A DNA stretch of 64,000 bases from Pseudomonas sp. DTU12.3 (lineage in GTDB: Bacteria; Pseudomonadota; Gammaproteobacteria; Pseudomonadales; Pseudomonadaceae), in the NCBI RefSeq assembly GCF_004124275.1, contig NZ_CP027218.1, positions 2,235,501-2,299,500 on the forward strand, read 5' to 3'. The position numbers and the translations under genes were made by a program. The notes below the pieces were generated by a model that saw nothing but the letters and a program-made list of their open reading frames with translations, was not told the DNA's origin and ran no database searches. Positions 1 through 8,720 of this stretch are shown here, one piece after another; position 1 is the first letter of the stretch, and each line of letters opens with the position of its first letter.

Positions 1-242
1 TCTCCCGGCTTGATGCCGGTGAGAAGCGCGGCCACGGGCACGGCGCGATAGGTCATGTCCTTCTTGTAGGACACGTCGTTTTTAATCGTCAGGGTTTGCA
101 CCTGAGGATGCTTGAGCAACTCCTCGGTCTGCCAGGTGCGACTGTTCTCACCCAGTTGCAAGTCCAACTGCGCGGCAGACAAGGGCATACTCAGCAGCAT
201 GGCCCCGAACACAATGAGCGCTTTCAAATGATCGCCGTCCAT
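1..242 (-). CDS. Periplasmic molybdopterin-domain oxidoreductase-like protein (partial)
   Basis: The reading frame runs off the left edge, so only the first 80 codons are visible. It opens with a short polar stretch and a hydrophobic segment (LIVFGAMLLSMPLSAAQ) that looks like a Sec signal peptide, followed by LDLQLGENSRTWQTEELL. The remainder (hydrophobic-to-polar strands ending in a VPVAALLTGIKPGE-like stretch) resembles the small stand-alone SUUR-type molybdopterin-binding domain proteins of Pseudomonas, which are often encoded beside a membrane sensor. The ATG at 242 is used, but a TTG at 227 would give a cleaner signal peptide; neither has a strong ribosome binding site. The family call is from recognition of the N-terminus only; the conserved core lies outside the window. 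Confidence 0.55.
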   Translation of the reverse strand, partial: MDGDHLKALIVFGAMLLSMPLSAAQLDLQLGENSRTWQTEELLKHPQVQTLTIKNDVSYKKDMTYRAVPVAALLTGIKPG

Positions 243-337
243 GTCGTGGAAGTGCGCAAAGGTTGGCACAGCCACGCTGGCCCGGGTAGCGGGCCAGTCA
301 TATTTTCAGTGGCGATAAACCGCACCTGCCGCTTGAG

Positions 338-433
338 TCAGCCGATTACCTTGGTCAAATTCGGCAAAATCAACAACAGCGTCGTGGCGAAAAGAATGAG
401 TCCTGCTTGACGAACTTTCGGTTGTTTGAACAT
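338..433 (-). CDS. 31-residue single-helix membrane peptide, function unknown
   Basis: A tiny frame encoding MFKQPKVRQAGLILFATTLL and then LILPNLTKVIG: a basic N-terminus followed by one strongly hydrophobic helix. An AAAGGCGG-like ribosome binding site lies about 8 nt before the ATG. It sits just upstream of the partial molybdopterin-domain gene on the same strand, so the two may be co-transcribed. I do not recognise it. It could be a short membrane peptide or chance, and the hydrophobic content plus binding site are the only support. Confidence 0.4.
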   Translation of the reverse strand: MFKQPKVRQAGLILFATTLLLILPNLTKVIG

Positions 434-827
434 GGCTTGACCGCCTTTATTGTTATTTCCTGATGCGTGCCTGCATATCCATGACGGCGCGCGTTGCACT
501 TCCTGTTGAAGAACGTCTGCCCCGGCAAAACCCGACGACCCTGACGTACATGTACTACCTTAGGGCCCGCGTCACGCTTGGCTTAGATCCATTTCATATG
601 GAGCTTTAAGAAATTGCGATTAAAAAGGCATGAGGCGTATTGCCAGCTTCTTTGCCGCCCGCTTGCTAGACAACTCGGCGACCTGAACCGGTTCACCCAA
701 GGCTTCATGACCGTCCGTCTGAGCGTGTGCGTCAACCGCATTGAGCGCTGTGGTCATTGAATCTGCGACCGCTCGGGTCAAGAGTGAAGGCACAAGAAAT
801 CACTCACCGCACAGGTTCGAGGACGTC
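434..827. other. Intergenic region without a confident gene
   Basis: This gap separates the minus-strand peptide from the thiolase gene. A 45-codon minus-strand frame (620-757) has Pseudomonas-like codon use but no convincing ribosome binding site and no recognisable similarity, so it is not called. Promoters for both flanking transcription units should lie here; I cannot point to a clear -35/-10 pair. Confidence 0.4.
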
Positions 828-2033
828 ATGACCCAAGCTTTGATTTTCGACGCGTTACGCACGCCCCGTGGCAAAGGCAAAGCGGATGGCGCCTTGCACA
901 GCGTCAAACCGGTGAATCTGGTCGCCGGCCTGCTGAGCGCTCTGCAAACGCGCACCGCGCTGGACACCAGCCAGGTCGATGACGTGGTCCTCGGCTGCGT
1001 CACGCCGATTGGCGATCAAGGCTCGGACATCGCCAAAACCGCGGTGCAAGTGGCCGATTGGGACGTCAGTGTCGCGGGCGTGCAGATCAACCGCTTCTGC
1101 GCTTCGGGTCTGGAGGCGGTGAACCTCGGCGCGATGAAAGTGCGCTCCGGTTTTGAAGACCTGGTGGTGGTCGGTGGTGTCGAGTCGATGTCGCGGGTGC
1201 CGATGGGCAGCGATGGCGGCGCCTGGGCGCTGGACCCGCAGACCAACCTGCACAGCCACTTCACCCCTCAGGGCGTCGGTGCGGACTTGATCGCCACGCT
1301 CGAGGGCTTCAGCCGCGAGGACGTCGATGCCTACGCCCTGCATTCGCAACAGAAAGCGGCACGGGCGCGGGCCGATGGTTCGTTCAACAAATCGCTGGTG
1401 CCGGTGCAGGATCAGAACGGCATCATCCTGCTCGATCACGATGAGTTCATTCGCGCCGAATCGACGCTGGAAGGCCTGGGCAAGCTCAAGCCGAGTTTCG
1501 AAATGATCGGCCAGATGGGCTTCGACGCGACCGCGCTGCGGGTCTACAGCCATGTCGAACGAATCAACCACGTGCACACGCCGGGCAACAGTTCCGGGAT
1601 CGTCGACGGTGCCGCGCTGATGCTCATCGGCTCCGAAGCCAAGGGCCGCGCACTGGGCCTGCAACCACGGGCGCGGATTGTCGCCACGGCAGTGACCAGC
1701 ACCGATCCGACCATCATGCTTACCGGCCCTGCTCCGGCGACGCGCAAAGCGCTGGCCAAGGCCGGACTGCGCGTGGAGGACATCGACCTGTTCGAGGTCA
1801 ACGAAGCGTTTGCTTCAGTGGTGCTGAAGTTCATCAAGGACATGGCCGTCGATCCGGCCAAGGTCAACGTCAACGGTGGTTCCATCGCCATGGGCCATCC
1901 GCTGGGCGCCACCGGGTGCGCGATCCTCGGCACCCTGCTCGATGAACTGGAAGCGCGGCGTCTGCGCTATGGCCTGGCGACGCTCTGTGTCGGCGGCGGC
2001 ATGGGCATTGCCACCATCATCGAACGCCTCTGA
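828..2033 (+). CDS. Acetyl-CoA C-acyltransferase (thiolase)
   Basis: This is a 401-residue thiolase that would cleave 3-ketoacyl-CoA to acetyl-CoA and a shortened acyl-CoA in the cytoplasm, or condense acetyl-CoA in reverse. The start at 828 ([15 protein letters not shown]) is preferred over an upstream one at 741 because GAGG lies just before it and the family N-terminus begins there. Signatures: nucleophilic Cys in [12 protein letters not shown] (about residue 90), [13 protein letters not shown], the His loop [15 protein letters not shown] and the second Cys in [10 protein letters not shown] near the C-terminus. It lies 24 nt upstream of a multifunctional hydratase/dehydrogenase, so the pair forms a FadA/FadB-type beta-oxidation module. 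The chain-length preference cannot be read from the sequence. Confidence 0.9.
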   Translation: MTQALIFDALRTPRGKGKADGALHSVKPVNLVAGLLSALQTRTALDTSQVDDVVLGCVTPIGDQGSDIAKTAVQVADWDVSVAGVQINRFCASGLEAVNLGAMKVRSGFEDLVVVGGVESMSRVPMGSDGGAWALDPQTNLHSHFTPQGVGADLIATLEGFSREDVDAYALHSQQKAARARADGSFNKSLVPVQDQNGIILLDHDEFIRAESTLEGLGKLKPSFEMIGQMGFDATALRVYSHVERINHVHTPGNSSGIVDGAALMLIGSEAKGRALGLQPRARIVATAVTSTDPTIMLTGPAPATRKALAKAGLRVEDIDLFEVNEAFASVVLKFIKDMAVDPAKVNVNGGSIAMGHPLGATGCAILGTLLDELEARRLRYGLATLCVGGGMGIATIIERL

Positions 2034-2057
2034 GCCCCGAATTCAAGGAACCTTGTT

Positions 2058-4202
2058 ATGAGCGAAGCCATTCGTTACGAAAAAGGCCAGGACGGCATCG
2101 TCGTGTTGACCATCGACATGCCGGGCCAGAGCGCCAACACCATGAATGCCGTGTACCGCGAGGCCATGGCCGCGTGCGTCGCCCGGCTGGTGGCGGAAAA
2201 AGACAGCATTGCCGGCGTGATCATCACGTCAGCGAAGAAAACCTTCTTTGCCGGCGGCGACCTCAATGAGCTGATCAAGGTCGGCAAGCCTGAAGCCAAG
2301 GCTTTCTACGACATGGTGCTGACCCTCAAAGGGCAATTGCGCACCCTGGAAACCCTCGGCAAACCGGTGGTGGCAGCGATTAACGGCGCGGCGCTGGGCG
2401 GTGGCTGGGAAATCTGTCTGGCCTGTCATCACCGCGTAGCGGTGGACGATGCGTCGGTGCAGCTCGGTCTGCCGGAAGTGACCCTCGGCCTGCTGCCGGG
2501 CGGCGGCGGGGTGGTGCGCATGGTGCGCATGCTCGGTATCGAAAAAGCGTTGCCGTATCTGCTCGAAGGCAAGAAAGTCCGACCGCAGCAGGCGTTGCAG
2601 GCCGGTCTTATCGATGACCTGGCGGCGGATCGTGATGAACTGCTGGCCAAGGCGCGCGCCTGGATCGTTGCCAATCCGACGGCGGTGCAGCGCTGGGACG
2701 TGAAGGGCTATCAGATCCCGGGCGGGACGCCGTCGAATCCGAAAGTCGCGCAGATGCTGGCCATTGCGCCGTCGATCCTGCGCAGTAAAACCCAGGGCAC
2801 GTTGCCAGCGCCGGAGAAAATCCTCTGTGCGGCGGTGGAAGGTGCACAGGTCGATTCCGACACCGCGCACTTGATTGAAACGCGCTATTTCACCGAACTG
2901 ACCACCGGGCAGATTTCGAAAAACCTGATCGGTACGTTCTGGTTCCAGCTCAACGAGATCAATGCCGGCGGATCGCGGCCGCAGGGTTTCGCGCCCTATG
3001 TCACGCGCAAGGTTGGCGTGCTCGGTGCCGGGATGATGGGTGCCGGGATTGCTTTCGTCAGTGCTTCGGCGGGTATTGACGTGGTGCTCAAGGACGTCAA
3101 TCTCGCGGCCGCCGAGAAGGGCAAGGCGCATTCGGCGGCGTTGCTCGACAAGAAAGTTGCCCGTGGCCAGATGACAGTCTCACAGCGTGAGACTGTGCTG
3201 GCGCGGATCACCCCATCCCAGACCGATGCGGATCTGGCCGGTTGCGACCTGATCATCGAAGCGGTGTTCGAGGATCGTGAGCTCAAGGCCAAGGTGTCTG
3301 TGGCCGCGCAGCAGGTGGTGGGCGCCGATGCGGTCATTGCTTCCAATACATCGACCCTGCCGATCACCGGTCTGGCGAGCGCCGTACCCGATCAAAGCAA
3401 GTTCATCGGCCTGCATTTCTTCAGCCCGGTAGAGAAAATGCCACTGGTGGAAATCATCAAAGGTGCGAAAACCAGCGATGAAACCCTCGCTCGCGGCTTC
3501 GATTTCGTCCTGCAAATCAAGAAGACCCCGATTGTGGTCAACGACAGTCGCGGCTTCTTTACCTCACGCGTATTCGGCACTTTCACCAATGAAGGCATTG
3601 CCATGCTCGGTGAAGGCGTCAGTGCACCGATGATCGAGACCGAAGCGCGCAAGGCCGGGATGCCAGTCGGACCTCTGGCGATCTCTGACGAAGTTTCTCT
3701 CAGCCTGATGAGCCATATCCGCAAGCAAACGGCCAAAGACCTACAGGCCGAAGGGAAACCGCTGATTGAGCACCCGGCGTTCGCCGTGATTGACTTGCTG
3801 CTCAACGAATACAAGCGTCCGGGCAAGGCCGCTGGCGGTGGTTTTTATGAATACCCGGCTGCTGGCCAGAAGCATTTGTGGCCGGAACTGAAGACGCGTT
3901 TCGAGAAGGCCGACGGGCAGATCTCGCCAAAGGATGTGCGTGATCGTTTGCTGTTCGTGCAGGCTGTCGAAACCGTGCGCTGTGTGGAGGAGGGCGTGCT
4001 GACCTCGACGGCGGACGCCAACGTCGGCTCGATCTTCGGCATTGGTTTCGCCGCGTGGACCGGTGGTGCGCTGCAGTTCATCAATCAGTACGGCGTAAAG
4101 GATTTTGTGGCCCGCGCGCAATATCTCGCCGAACAGTATGGCGAGCGCTTTGCGCCGCCAGCATTGCTGCTGGATAAAGCGGCAAAAGGTGAAATGTTCT
4201 AG
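2058..4202 (+). CDS. Multifunctional enoyl-CoA hydratase / 3-hydroxyacyl-CoA dehydrogenase
   Basis: 714 residues with the FadB/FadJ layout. An N-terminal crotonase domain (about 1-190) has the oxyanion-hole segment FFAGGDLNEL and two acidic catalytic positions in ALGGGWEICLAC and LPEVTLGLLPGGGG. The NAD-binding dehydrogenase domain starts near residue 315 with VGVLGAGMMGAGIAF and holds the catalytic His in IGLHFFSPVEKMPLVE; a C-terminal 3HCDH domain follows NDSRGFFTSRV. It would hydrate enoyl-CoA and oxidise the product for the thiolase encoded just upstream. AAGGA stands before the ATG. This is a FadB paralogue; I do not assign a symbol because pseudomonads carry several such pairs. Confidence 0.9.
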   Translation: MSEAIRYEKGQDGIVVLTIDMPGQSANTMNAVYREAMAACVARLVAEKDSIAGVIITSAKKTFFAGGDLNELIKVGKPEAKAFYDMVLTLKGQLRTLETLGKPVVAAINGAALGGGWEICLACHHRVAVDDASVQLGLPEVTLGLLPGGGGVVRMVRMLGIEKALPYLLEGKKVRPQQALQAGLIDDLAADRDELLAKARAWIVANPTAVQRWDVKGYQIPGGTPSNPKVAQMLAIAPSILRSKTQGTLPAPEKILCAAVEGAQVDSDTAHLIETRYFTELTTGQISKNLIGTFWFQLNEINAGGSRPQGFAPYVTRKVGVLGAGMMGAGIAFVSASAGIDVVLKDVNLAAAEKGKAHSAALLDKKVARGQMTVSQRETVLARITPSQTDADLAGCDLIIEAVFEDRELKAKVSVAAQQVVGADAVIASNTSTLPITGLASAVPDQSKFIGLHFFSPVEKMPLVEIIKGAKTSDETLARGFDFVLQIKKTPIVVNDSRGFFTSRVFGTFTNEGIAMLGEGVSAPMIETEARKAGMPVGPLAISDEVSLSLMSHIRKQTAKDLQAEGKPLIEHPAFAVIDLLLNEYKRPGKAAGGGFYEYPAAGQKHLWPELKTRFEKADGQISPKDVRDRLLFVQAVETVRCVEEGVLTSTADANVGSIFGIGFAAWTGGALQFINQYGVKDFVARAQYLAEQYGERFAPPALLLDKAAKGEMF

Positions 4203-4294
4203 GGGCAGCGAGCATTCCGGGGCTTGCCTTGTCAGGGTGTTTCAAGGCAGGCTCTGGGGTGTTCATTATTCCCATCACGTGTCAGGTATTTTTT

Positions 4295-5017
4295 ATGTCG
4301 CTACGCATCTGCATTCTGGAAACCGACATCCTGCGTCCGGAACTGGTCGATCAATATCAGGGTTACGGGCAGATGTTTCAACGCCTGTTCTCGCAGCAAC
4401 CGATTGCCGCCGAGTTCACTGTGTACAACGTGATGCAGGGCGAATACCCGAGCGATGAGCTGACTTTCGACGCGTACCTGGTCACCGGCAGCAAGGCCGA
4501 TTCGTTCGGCACTGATCCGTGGATCCAGACCCTCAAGGAATATCTGCTCAGCCGTTACGAGCGTGGCGACAAACTGCTCGGCGTTTGCTTCGGCCATCAA
4601 CTGCTGGCATTGCTGCTCGGCGGCAAGAGCGAGCGTGCGACACAGGGCTGGGGCGTCGGCACCCACAACTACAAACTCGCGGCCAAGGCGCCGTGGATGA
4701 GTCCGGTGCGTGAAGAACTGACGTTGCTGATCAGCCATCAGGATCAGGTGACTGCGCTGCCGGAAAACGCCACGGTGATTGCTTCCAGCGATTTCTGCCC
4801 GTTTGCCGCTTACCACATCAACGATCAGGTGCTGTGCTTCCAGGGCCATCCGGAATTCATCCACGATTATTCGCGGGCGCTGCTGGATCTGCGTCAGGAA
4901 GCGCTGGGTTCGCAGATTTACAGCAAGGGCGTGGCCAGTCTGGAGCAGGAGCACCATGGTGCAACGGTTGCGGAGTGGATGATGCGGTTTGTGGCGCACA
5001 AGCCTGAGGCCGCTTAA
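4295..5017 (+). CDS. Class I glutamine amidotransferase-like protein
   Basis: 240 residues. The glutaminase triad is visible: Cys in LLGVCFGHQLLALLLGG (about residue 93) and His/Glu in CFQGHPEFIHDY (about 190). The domain stands alone with no synthetase partner nearby, as in the GATase1 group that includes gamma-glutamyl-GABA hydrolases (PauD/PuuD) and GMP-synthase-like proteins. The ATG at 4295 is chosen because the family N-terminus MSLRICILETD begins there; a longer frame from 4229 adds unrelated residues. Its substrate is not evident. The gene ends just before a REP hairpin that probably acts as a transcription barrier. Confidence 0.8.
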   Translation: MSLRICILETDILRPELVDQYQGYGQMFQRLFSQQPIAAEFTVYNVMQGEYPSDELTFDAYLVTGSKADSFGTDPWIQTLKEYLLSRYERGDKLLGVCFGHQLLALLLGGKSERATQGWGVGTHNYKLAAKAPWMSPVREELTLLISHQDQVTALPENATVIASSDFCPFAAYHINDQVLCFQGHPEFIHDYSRALLDLRQEALGSQIYSKGVASLEQEHHGATVAEWMMRFVAHKPEAA

Positions 5018-5024
5018 TAGCAGA

Positions 5025-5075
5025 GCAAAAGATCGCAGCCTTCGGCAGCTCCTACGGAAAGCTGCGATCTTTTGC
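5025..5075. repeat. REP hairpin (family A), convergent gene junction
   Basis: GCAAAAGATCGCAGC (5025-5039) is exactly complementary to 5061-5075, with a short spacer holding the GGCAGCTCCTAC part of the repeat. It lies between a plus-strand gene end and a minus-strand gene end, so it may serve both as a bidirectional terminator. Confidence 0.8.
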
Positions 5076-5077
5076 TT

Positions 5078-6049
5078 TTACAACCACCCTGACTTCTTGA
5101 AACTCGCCCACAAACTCACGCACCCCACCGCAATAAACCCCAGCACCCCGAAATAGCCGTAATGCCAACTCAGTTCCGGCATGTTCTGGAAGTTCATCCC
5201 GTAAATCCCCGCCACCGCCGTCGGAAACGCCAGAATCGCTGCCCATGCCGCGAACTTGCGCTGTACCACACTCTGCCGTGACGCCTCCAGCAACACACCG
5301 ATCTCGATGGTCTGGCTGGCAATGTCGGCCAGCGTGCTGAGGTCTTCCATCTGCCGCGTCACGTGAATCTGCACATCGCGGAAATAGGGGCGCATGTTTT
5401 TATCGATAAACGGGAAACTCAGTTTCTGCAATTCCTCGCCGATCTCCACCATCGGCGCGGCATACCGGCGCAGGCGCACGACATCCCGACGCAAACCGTG
5501 CAGCCGCTGGATGTCATGCTCGTTGAGGGCACTGCACAGGACGTTGCGCTCCAGTTCATCGATCTCGGCATGGATCGCTTCGCCCACCGGCTGGTAGTTC
5601 TCGATGACGAAATCCAGCAGCGCATAGAGAACGAAGTCCTCGCCATGTTCCAGCAGCAGTGGACGCGCCTCACAGCGTTGACGGACATGAGCGTAGGACG
5701 CCGAGTGACCGTTACGCGCGGTAATGATGTAGCCCTTGCCCGCGAAGATGTGGGTTTCGATGAACTGCAGAATCCCACGTTCGCGGATCGGCGAGTAGGT
5801 CACGATAAACAAGGCGTCGCCAAAGGTTTCCAGCTTCGGTCGACTGTGTTTTTCCAGGGCATCTTCGATGGCCAGTTCGTGCAGGTTGAACTGGCGTTGC
5901 AGGTTGGACAGTTCCTGCGCGCTCGGCTCTTCGAGGCCGATCCAGACAAAGTGGCCGGTTTTCGCGGCCCAGGCTGCGCCTTCATCGAGGGTGATATTGG
6001 TGACTTTCTTACCCGCGCTGTACACCGCAGCAGCAACAACTCGACCCAT
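5078..6049 (-). CDS. CorA-family Mg2+/Co2+ transporter
   Basis: 323 residues with a long soluble N-terminal domain (alpha/beta, then helical from about 150 to 255) and two C-terminal membrane helices: AAILAFPTAVAGI followed by the family signature YGMNF, then GYFGVLGFIAVGCVSLWASF. The GMN motif at the mouth of the pore is intact, as expected for a pentameric divalent-cation channel of the inner membrane. The C-terminus is basic (FKKSGWL). It stands alone between a REP hairpin and a divergent terminator region. A second, GIN-type member of the superfamily occurs at 45.7 kb. Confidence 0.88.
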   Translation of the reverse strand: MGRVVAAAVYSAGKKVTNITLDEGAAWAAKTGHFVWIGLEEPSAQELSNLQRQFNLHELAIEDALEKHSRPKLETFGDALFIVTYSPIRERGILQFIETHIFAGKGYIITARNGHSASYAHVRQRCEARPLLLEHGEDFVLYALLDFVIENYQPVGEAIHAEIDELERNVLCSALNEHDIQRLHGLRRDVVRLRRYAAPMVEIGEELQKLSFPFIDKNMRPYFRDVQIHVTRQMEDLSTLADIASQTIEIGVLLEASRQSVVQRKFAAWAAILAFPTAVAGIYGMNFQNMPELSWHYGYFGVLGFIAVGCVSLWASFKKSGWL

Positions 6050-6151
6050 GGTGGTGGTTCACTTCTTCTTGGCAGATGACAGGGAATACAAGACATCAGC
6101 TTAGCCGTGTCGCTGCTTGAGAGTCAGTGAAATCTCTACAGTTCAGCGGGC

Positions 6152-6178
6152 AAAAGAAAACCCGCACAAGGCGGGTTT
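6152..6178 (-). terminator. Intrinsic terminator of the acyltransferase gene
   Basis: Read on the minus strand: AAACCCGC, loop CTTGT, GCGGGTTT and then TCTTTTG, starting a few bases after the stop codon of the acyltransferase gene. Confidence 0.8.
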
Positions 6179-6183
6179 GTTTT

Positions 6184-6906
6184 TCATGCAGCTTGGAGCT
6201 GCCGATCCATCGATTCGATGCACTCGCGCATCTGCTCGCGGCACTGATTGATCAGCATGGGCATGTCATCCATGGTCAATCCGGCTGTAGGAATCGCCGG
6301 CAGCGAGCGTATGAGGATTTTCCCGCTGCGCCAGCGATTCAGGCGCATGTGTTTGATGTAGCTGCTGACACACACCGGAACGATCGGCACACCGGCGGCA
6401 ATCGCCATCTGGAACGCGCCTTTCTTGAACGGCAGCAAATCTTCGCCGAGGTTGCGCGTGCCTTCCGGGAACACCCAGATCGAGGTCTCTTCGTTCTGCA
6501 AGGTGTTGGTGGTGGTGAGCATCGACTGGCGCGCTTTGTGCGCGTTGCCACGGTCGATCAATACATTGCCGGCGAGCCAGAACAACTGCCCGAACAGCGG
6601 CACCCATTTCAGGCTCTTCTTGCCGATACACACAGTGCGACGCGGCACCACATTCCCGAACACAAACAGATCGTAGTTGGACTGATGGTTAGCGATGATC
6701 ACGCAGCTGTCTGGCTTGTTGATCAAACCACTGACGTCGGACTTGACCCGCAGACGCAGAATGCACATGGCCGGCAAAGCGTAGAGGCGAGCGCACAGAC
6801 GGCTATTGTCCGGATTGAACGGGCGGCATATCCCGAGGATTACCCCGAGTACTCCTGCCAGAATAAAGTGCAGGCCCATCAATAACATACGAAACACGAA
6901 CAGCAT
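6184..6906 (-). CDS. 1-acyl-sn-glycerol-3-phosphate acyltransferase (PlsC family)
   Basis: 240 residues from the ATG at 6906 (MLFVFRMLLMGLHF); a longer frame to 6966 adds an atypical basic leader. It begins with a membrane helix and contains the two hallmarks of the family: NHQSNYDLF (the HX4D catalytic motif, about residue 75) and FPEGTRN (glycerol-phosphate binding, about 150), followed by PIVPVCVS. It would acylate lysophosphatidate to phosphatidate at the inner membrane. It has its own terminator and no close partner; pseudomonads often encode more than one such protein, so the exact acceptor is not certain. Confidence 0.87.
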   Translation of the reverse strand: MLFVFRMLLMGLHFILAGVLGVILGICRPFNPDNSRLCARLYALPAMCILRLRVKSDVSGLINKPDSCVIIANHQSNYDLFVFGNVVPRRTVCIGKKSLKWVPLFGQLFWLAGNVLIDRGNAHKARQSMLTTTNTLQNEETSIWVFPEGTRNLGEDLLPFKKGAFQMAIAAGVPIVPVCVSSYIKHMRLNRWRSGKILIRSLPAIPTAGLTMDDMPMLINQCREQMRECIESMDRQLQAA

Positions 6907-7074
6907 TTTCAGGCCCCACCGGGACAAAAGGTGGCGCAGTGTACGGATGTGCACTGTTTTCGGCAATTGCCGCTATAGAGTGCGGAGATAGGCGATGTTT
7001 AAGCGCATGTTTCCGAAATCATGCTCAGACCTGTCCTAGAGCCGTCGCTGCCTTTTAAATCGAGCGCGCAAGAA

Positions 7075-7100
7075 AAAGCCCGACACGACGGTCGGGCTTT
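7075..7100 (-). terminator. Intrinsic terminator of the crotonase gene
   Basis: AAAGCCCGAC / GTCGGGCTTT stem flanked by T/A runs, just after the crotonase stop codon on the minus strand. Confidence 0.8.
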
Positions 7101-7122
7101 CTTTATTGCCAGGATCGAGCGA

Positions 7123-7812
7123 TCAGCCCAAGTGCTCCTGATCCTGGATGATCGCGTTATCCAGCGTTTCCAGCAGCGCTTTACGTACCTTCAGCTTGGT
7201 GTTCTTGTGCGCGAGCATGTTGATCTTCTTCAACTGACGCGCAGCGGCGAGGGCGGCAGCTTGCAGCTCTTCGGCAGCCACGACCTTGTCGAGGAAACCG
7301 GCATCGACAGCGCTCTGCGGATCAAACATCTCGCCGTTGATCACCGAACGGTGGAACGCCGAACGGCGCAGACGATCACGCGCCAGCTCGATACCCGCGT
7401 GGTGCATGGTCATGCCGATCTGCACTTCGTTCAGACCAATGCTGAACGGGCCGTCGACGCCGATGCGGTAATCGGCGGACAGCAGGATGAAAGCGCCTTT
7501 GGCCACAGCATGACCCGGGCAAGCAACAATCACCGGGAACGGGTGAGAGAGCAGGCGACGCGCCAGGGTCGACCCCGCGGTCACCAGTGCCACGGCTTCT
7601 TTAGGGCCGGCGGTCATCACTTTCAGGTCATAGCCGCCAGACAGAATCCCCGGCTGACCGGTAATGATCACGATGGCACGATCAGTCACCGCCTGATCCA
7701 GCGCCGCATTGAAAGCCGCAATCACGTCCGGGGAAATGGCATTGACCTTGCCGTTGCTCAAGGTCAGGGTCGCGATACCGTCTTCGAGGTGGTAGGAAAT
7801 CAACTCACTCAT
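7123..7812 (-). CDS. Crotonase / enoyl-CoA hydratase-isomerase family protein
   Basis: 229 residues, shorter than typical hydratases (about 260). The crotonase fold is recognisable from GIATLTLSNGKVNAI, the oxyanion segment GILSGGYDLKVM and the second loop CPGHAVAKGAFILLSADYRIG. At the positions where enoyl-CoA hydratase has its two glutamates I see uncharged or different residues in the first and E in LNEVQIGMTM, so hydratase activity is doubtful and an isomerase or other crotonase reaction is possible. The AAGGAAT ribosome binding site supports the ATG at 7812. Monocistronic, with its own terminator. Confidence 0.8.
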   Translation of the reverse strand: MSELISYHLEDGIATLTLSNGKVNAISPDVIAAFNAALDQAVTDRAIVIITGQPGILSGGYDLKVMTAGPKEAVALVTAGSTLARRLLSHPFPVIVACPGHAVAKGAFILLSADYRIGVDGPFSIGLNEVQIGMTMHHAGIELARDRLRRSAFHRSVINGEMFDPQSAVDAGFLDKVVAAEELQAAALAAARQLKKINMLAHKNTKLKVRKALLETLDNAIIQDQEHLG

Positions 7813-8040
7813 GACGCTATTCCTTATTAGAAAGATGGGCAGACGTTACCCACCGACGCCAGCCAGGTAAAGCGCCGTGACTGACCCGCCAGTCACCGTT
7901 TCCCGCCTCGCCCGGCGCAGCACGCCATTCTGCTTCTATATAGAAGGGGCGCCGTCACCAGAGATTGGCCGGTTTGCCATGGCCCGTCGGCGGGCCAAAC
8001 GACTTTTTCTCTTAACCGCATGAAAATCTTAAAAAAAAGT

Positions 8041-8069
8041 TTGCCATCGGAAAAGCTTTCGACTACATT
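8041..8069 (+). promoter_or_regulatory. Sigma-70 promoter of tRNA-Ser
   Basis: TTGCCA (8041-8046) and TACATT (8064-8069) are separated by exactly 17 nt. The GC-rich stretch GCGCGCC after the -10 resembles a stringent-response discriminator. Predicted start is about 30 nt before the tRNA. Confidence 0.7.
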
Positions 8070-8107
8070 AGCGCGCCTCGACAGACAGAACATGTTTGAA
8101 GAGATAC

Positions 8108-8197
8108 GGTGAAGTGTCCGAGTGGCTTAAGGAGCACGCCTGGAAAGTGTGTATACAGGAAACTGTATCGAGAGTTCGAATCTCTCCTTCACCGCCA
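8108..8197 (+). tRNA. tRNA-Ser (anticodon GGA)
   Basis: A 90-nt class II tRNA with encoded CCA. The acceptor stem GGTGAAG pairs with CTTCACC, the anticodon stem CACGC/GTGTG frames loop CTGGAAA (GGA at 8142-8144), a long variable arm follows, and the T arm GAGAGTTCGAATCTCTC is complete. It reads UCC/UCU serine codons. A 17-nt-spaced promoter lies upstream and a terminator downstream, so it is a monocistronic tRNA unit. Confidence 0.97.
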
Positions 8198-8207
8198 CAT
8201 TCAGTAC

Positions 8208-8245
8208 ACAAAACCCCTGATTTCGAAAGAAGTCAGGGGTTTTGT
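8208..8245 (+). terminator. Terminator downstream of tRNA-Ser
   Basis: CAAAACCCCTGA ... TCAGGGGTTTTG stem with a short AT-rich loop, beginning 11 nt after the CCA end. Confidence 0.85.
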
Positions 8246-8339
8246 GGTTTCTGGCGTCTGGAATTTATCAGGCGGCGGATCGGAGTAGCGTTGAGTATTA
8301 CAATCAGCGCTTTTATTCATCAGTAAAAGGACGACCGCC

Positions 8340-8660
8340 ATGATCATCTCCACGACTCAATCCATTGAGGGGCGCCAGATCACCGCCTACCTGGACATTG
8401 TCAGTGCCGAGTCGGTGCAAGGCGTGAATGTGATCCGCGATATGTTCGCCGGCATGCGCGACTTTTTTGGTGGGCGTTCGCAGACGCTGGAGCGGGCGTT
8501 GAAGGAGGCGCGGATTCAGGCGACGGATGAAATCAAGGAACGGGCGCGTGCGCTGCAGGCGGATGCGGTGGTCGGGGTGGATTTCGAGATCAGCATGCCC
8601 GCAGGCAAGGGCGGCATGGTTGTGGTGTTTGCGACCGGCACTGCGGTGAAATTGCGCTGA
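8340..8660 (+). CDS. YbjQ/UPF0145 family protein (putative heavy-metal-binding domain)
   Basis: 106 residues, the usual size of the family. It begins MIISTTQSIEGRQITAYLDIV and contains SAESVQGVNVIRD, the FFGGRSQTLE turn, an amphipathic helix with DEIKERARALQADAVVGVDFE, and a C-terminal strand VVVFATGTAVKLR. AAAAGGA precedes the ATG. The family forms pentameric soluble assemblies; its role is unknown, and the metal-binding label is historical. Monocistronic with its own terminator. Confidence 0.85.
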   Translation: MIISTTQSIEGRQITAYLDIVSAESVQGVNVIRDMFAGMRDFFGGRSQTLERALKEARIQATDEIKERARALQADAVVGVDFEISMPAGKGGMVVVFATGTAVKLR

Positions 8661-8680
8661 GTTTCGGCCTTCATGCAGGT

Positions 8681-8714
8681 GAGCCCATTCAGCAATTGAA
8701 TGGGCTCTTTTTGT
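8681..8714 (+). terminator. Intrinsic terminator of the ybjQ-like gene
   Basis: GAGCCCATTC / GAATGGGCTC stem followed by TTTTTG. Confidence 0.85.
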
Positions 8715-8720
8715 TGCGGA

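Noticed and set aside
620..757. 45-codon minus-strand frame with plausible codon use
   Set aside because: No ribosome binding site and no similarity recognised; could be a remnant.
8096..8326. 76-codon plus-strand open frame
   Set aside because: It runs through tRNA-Ser and its terminator.
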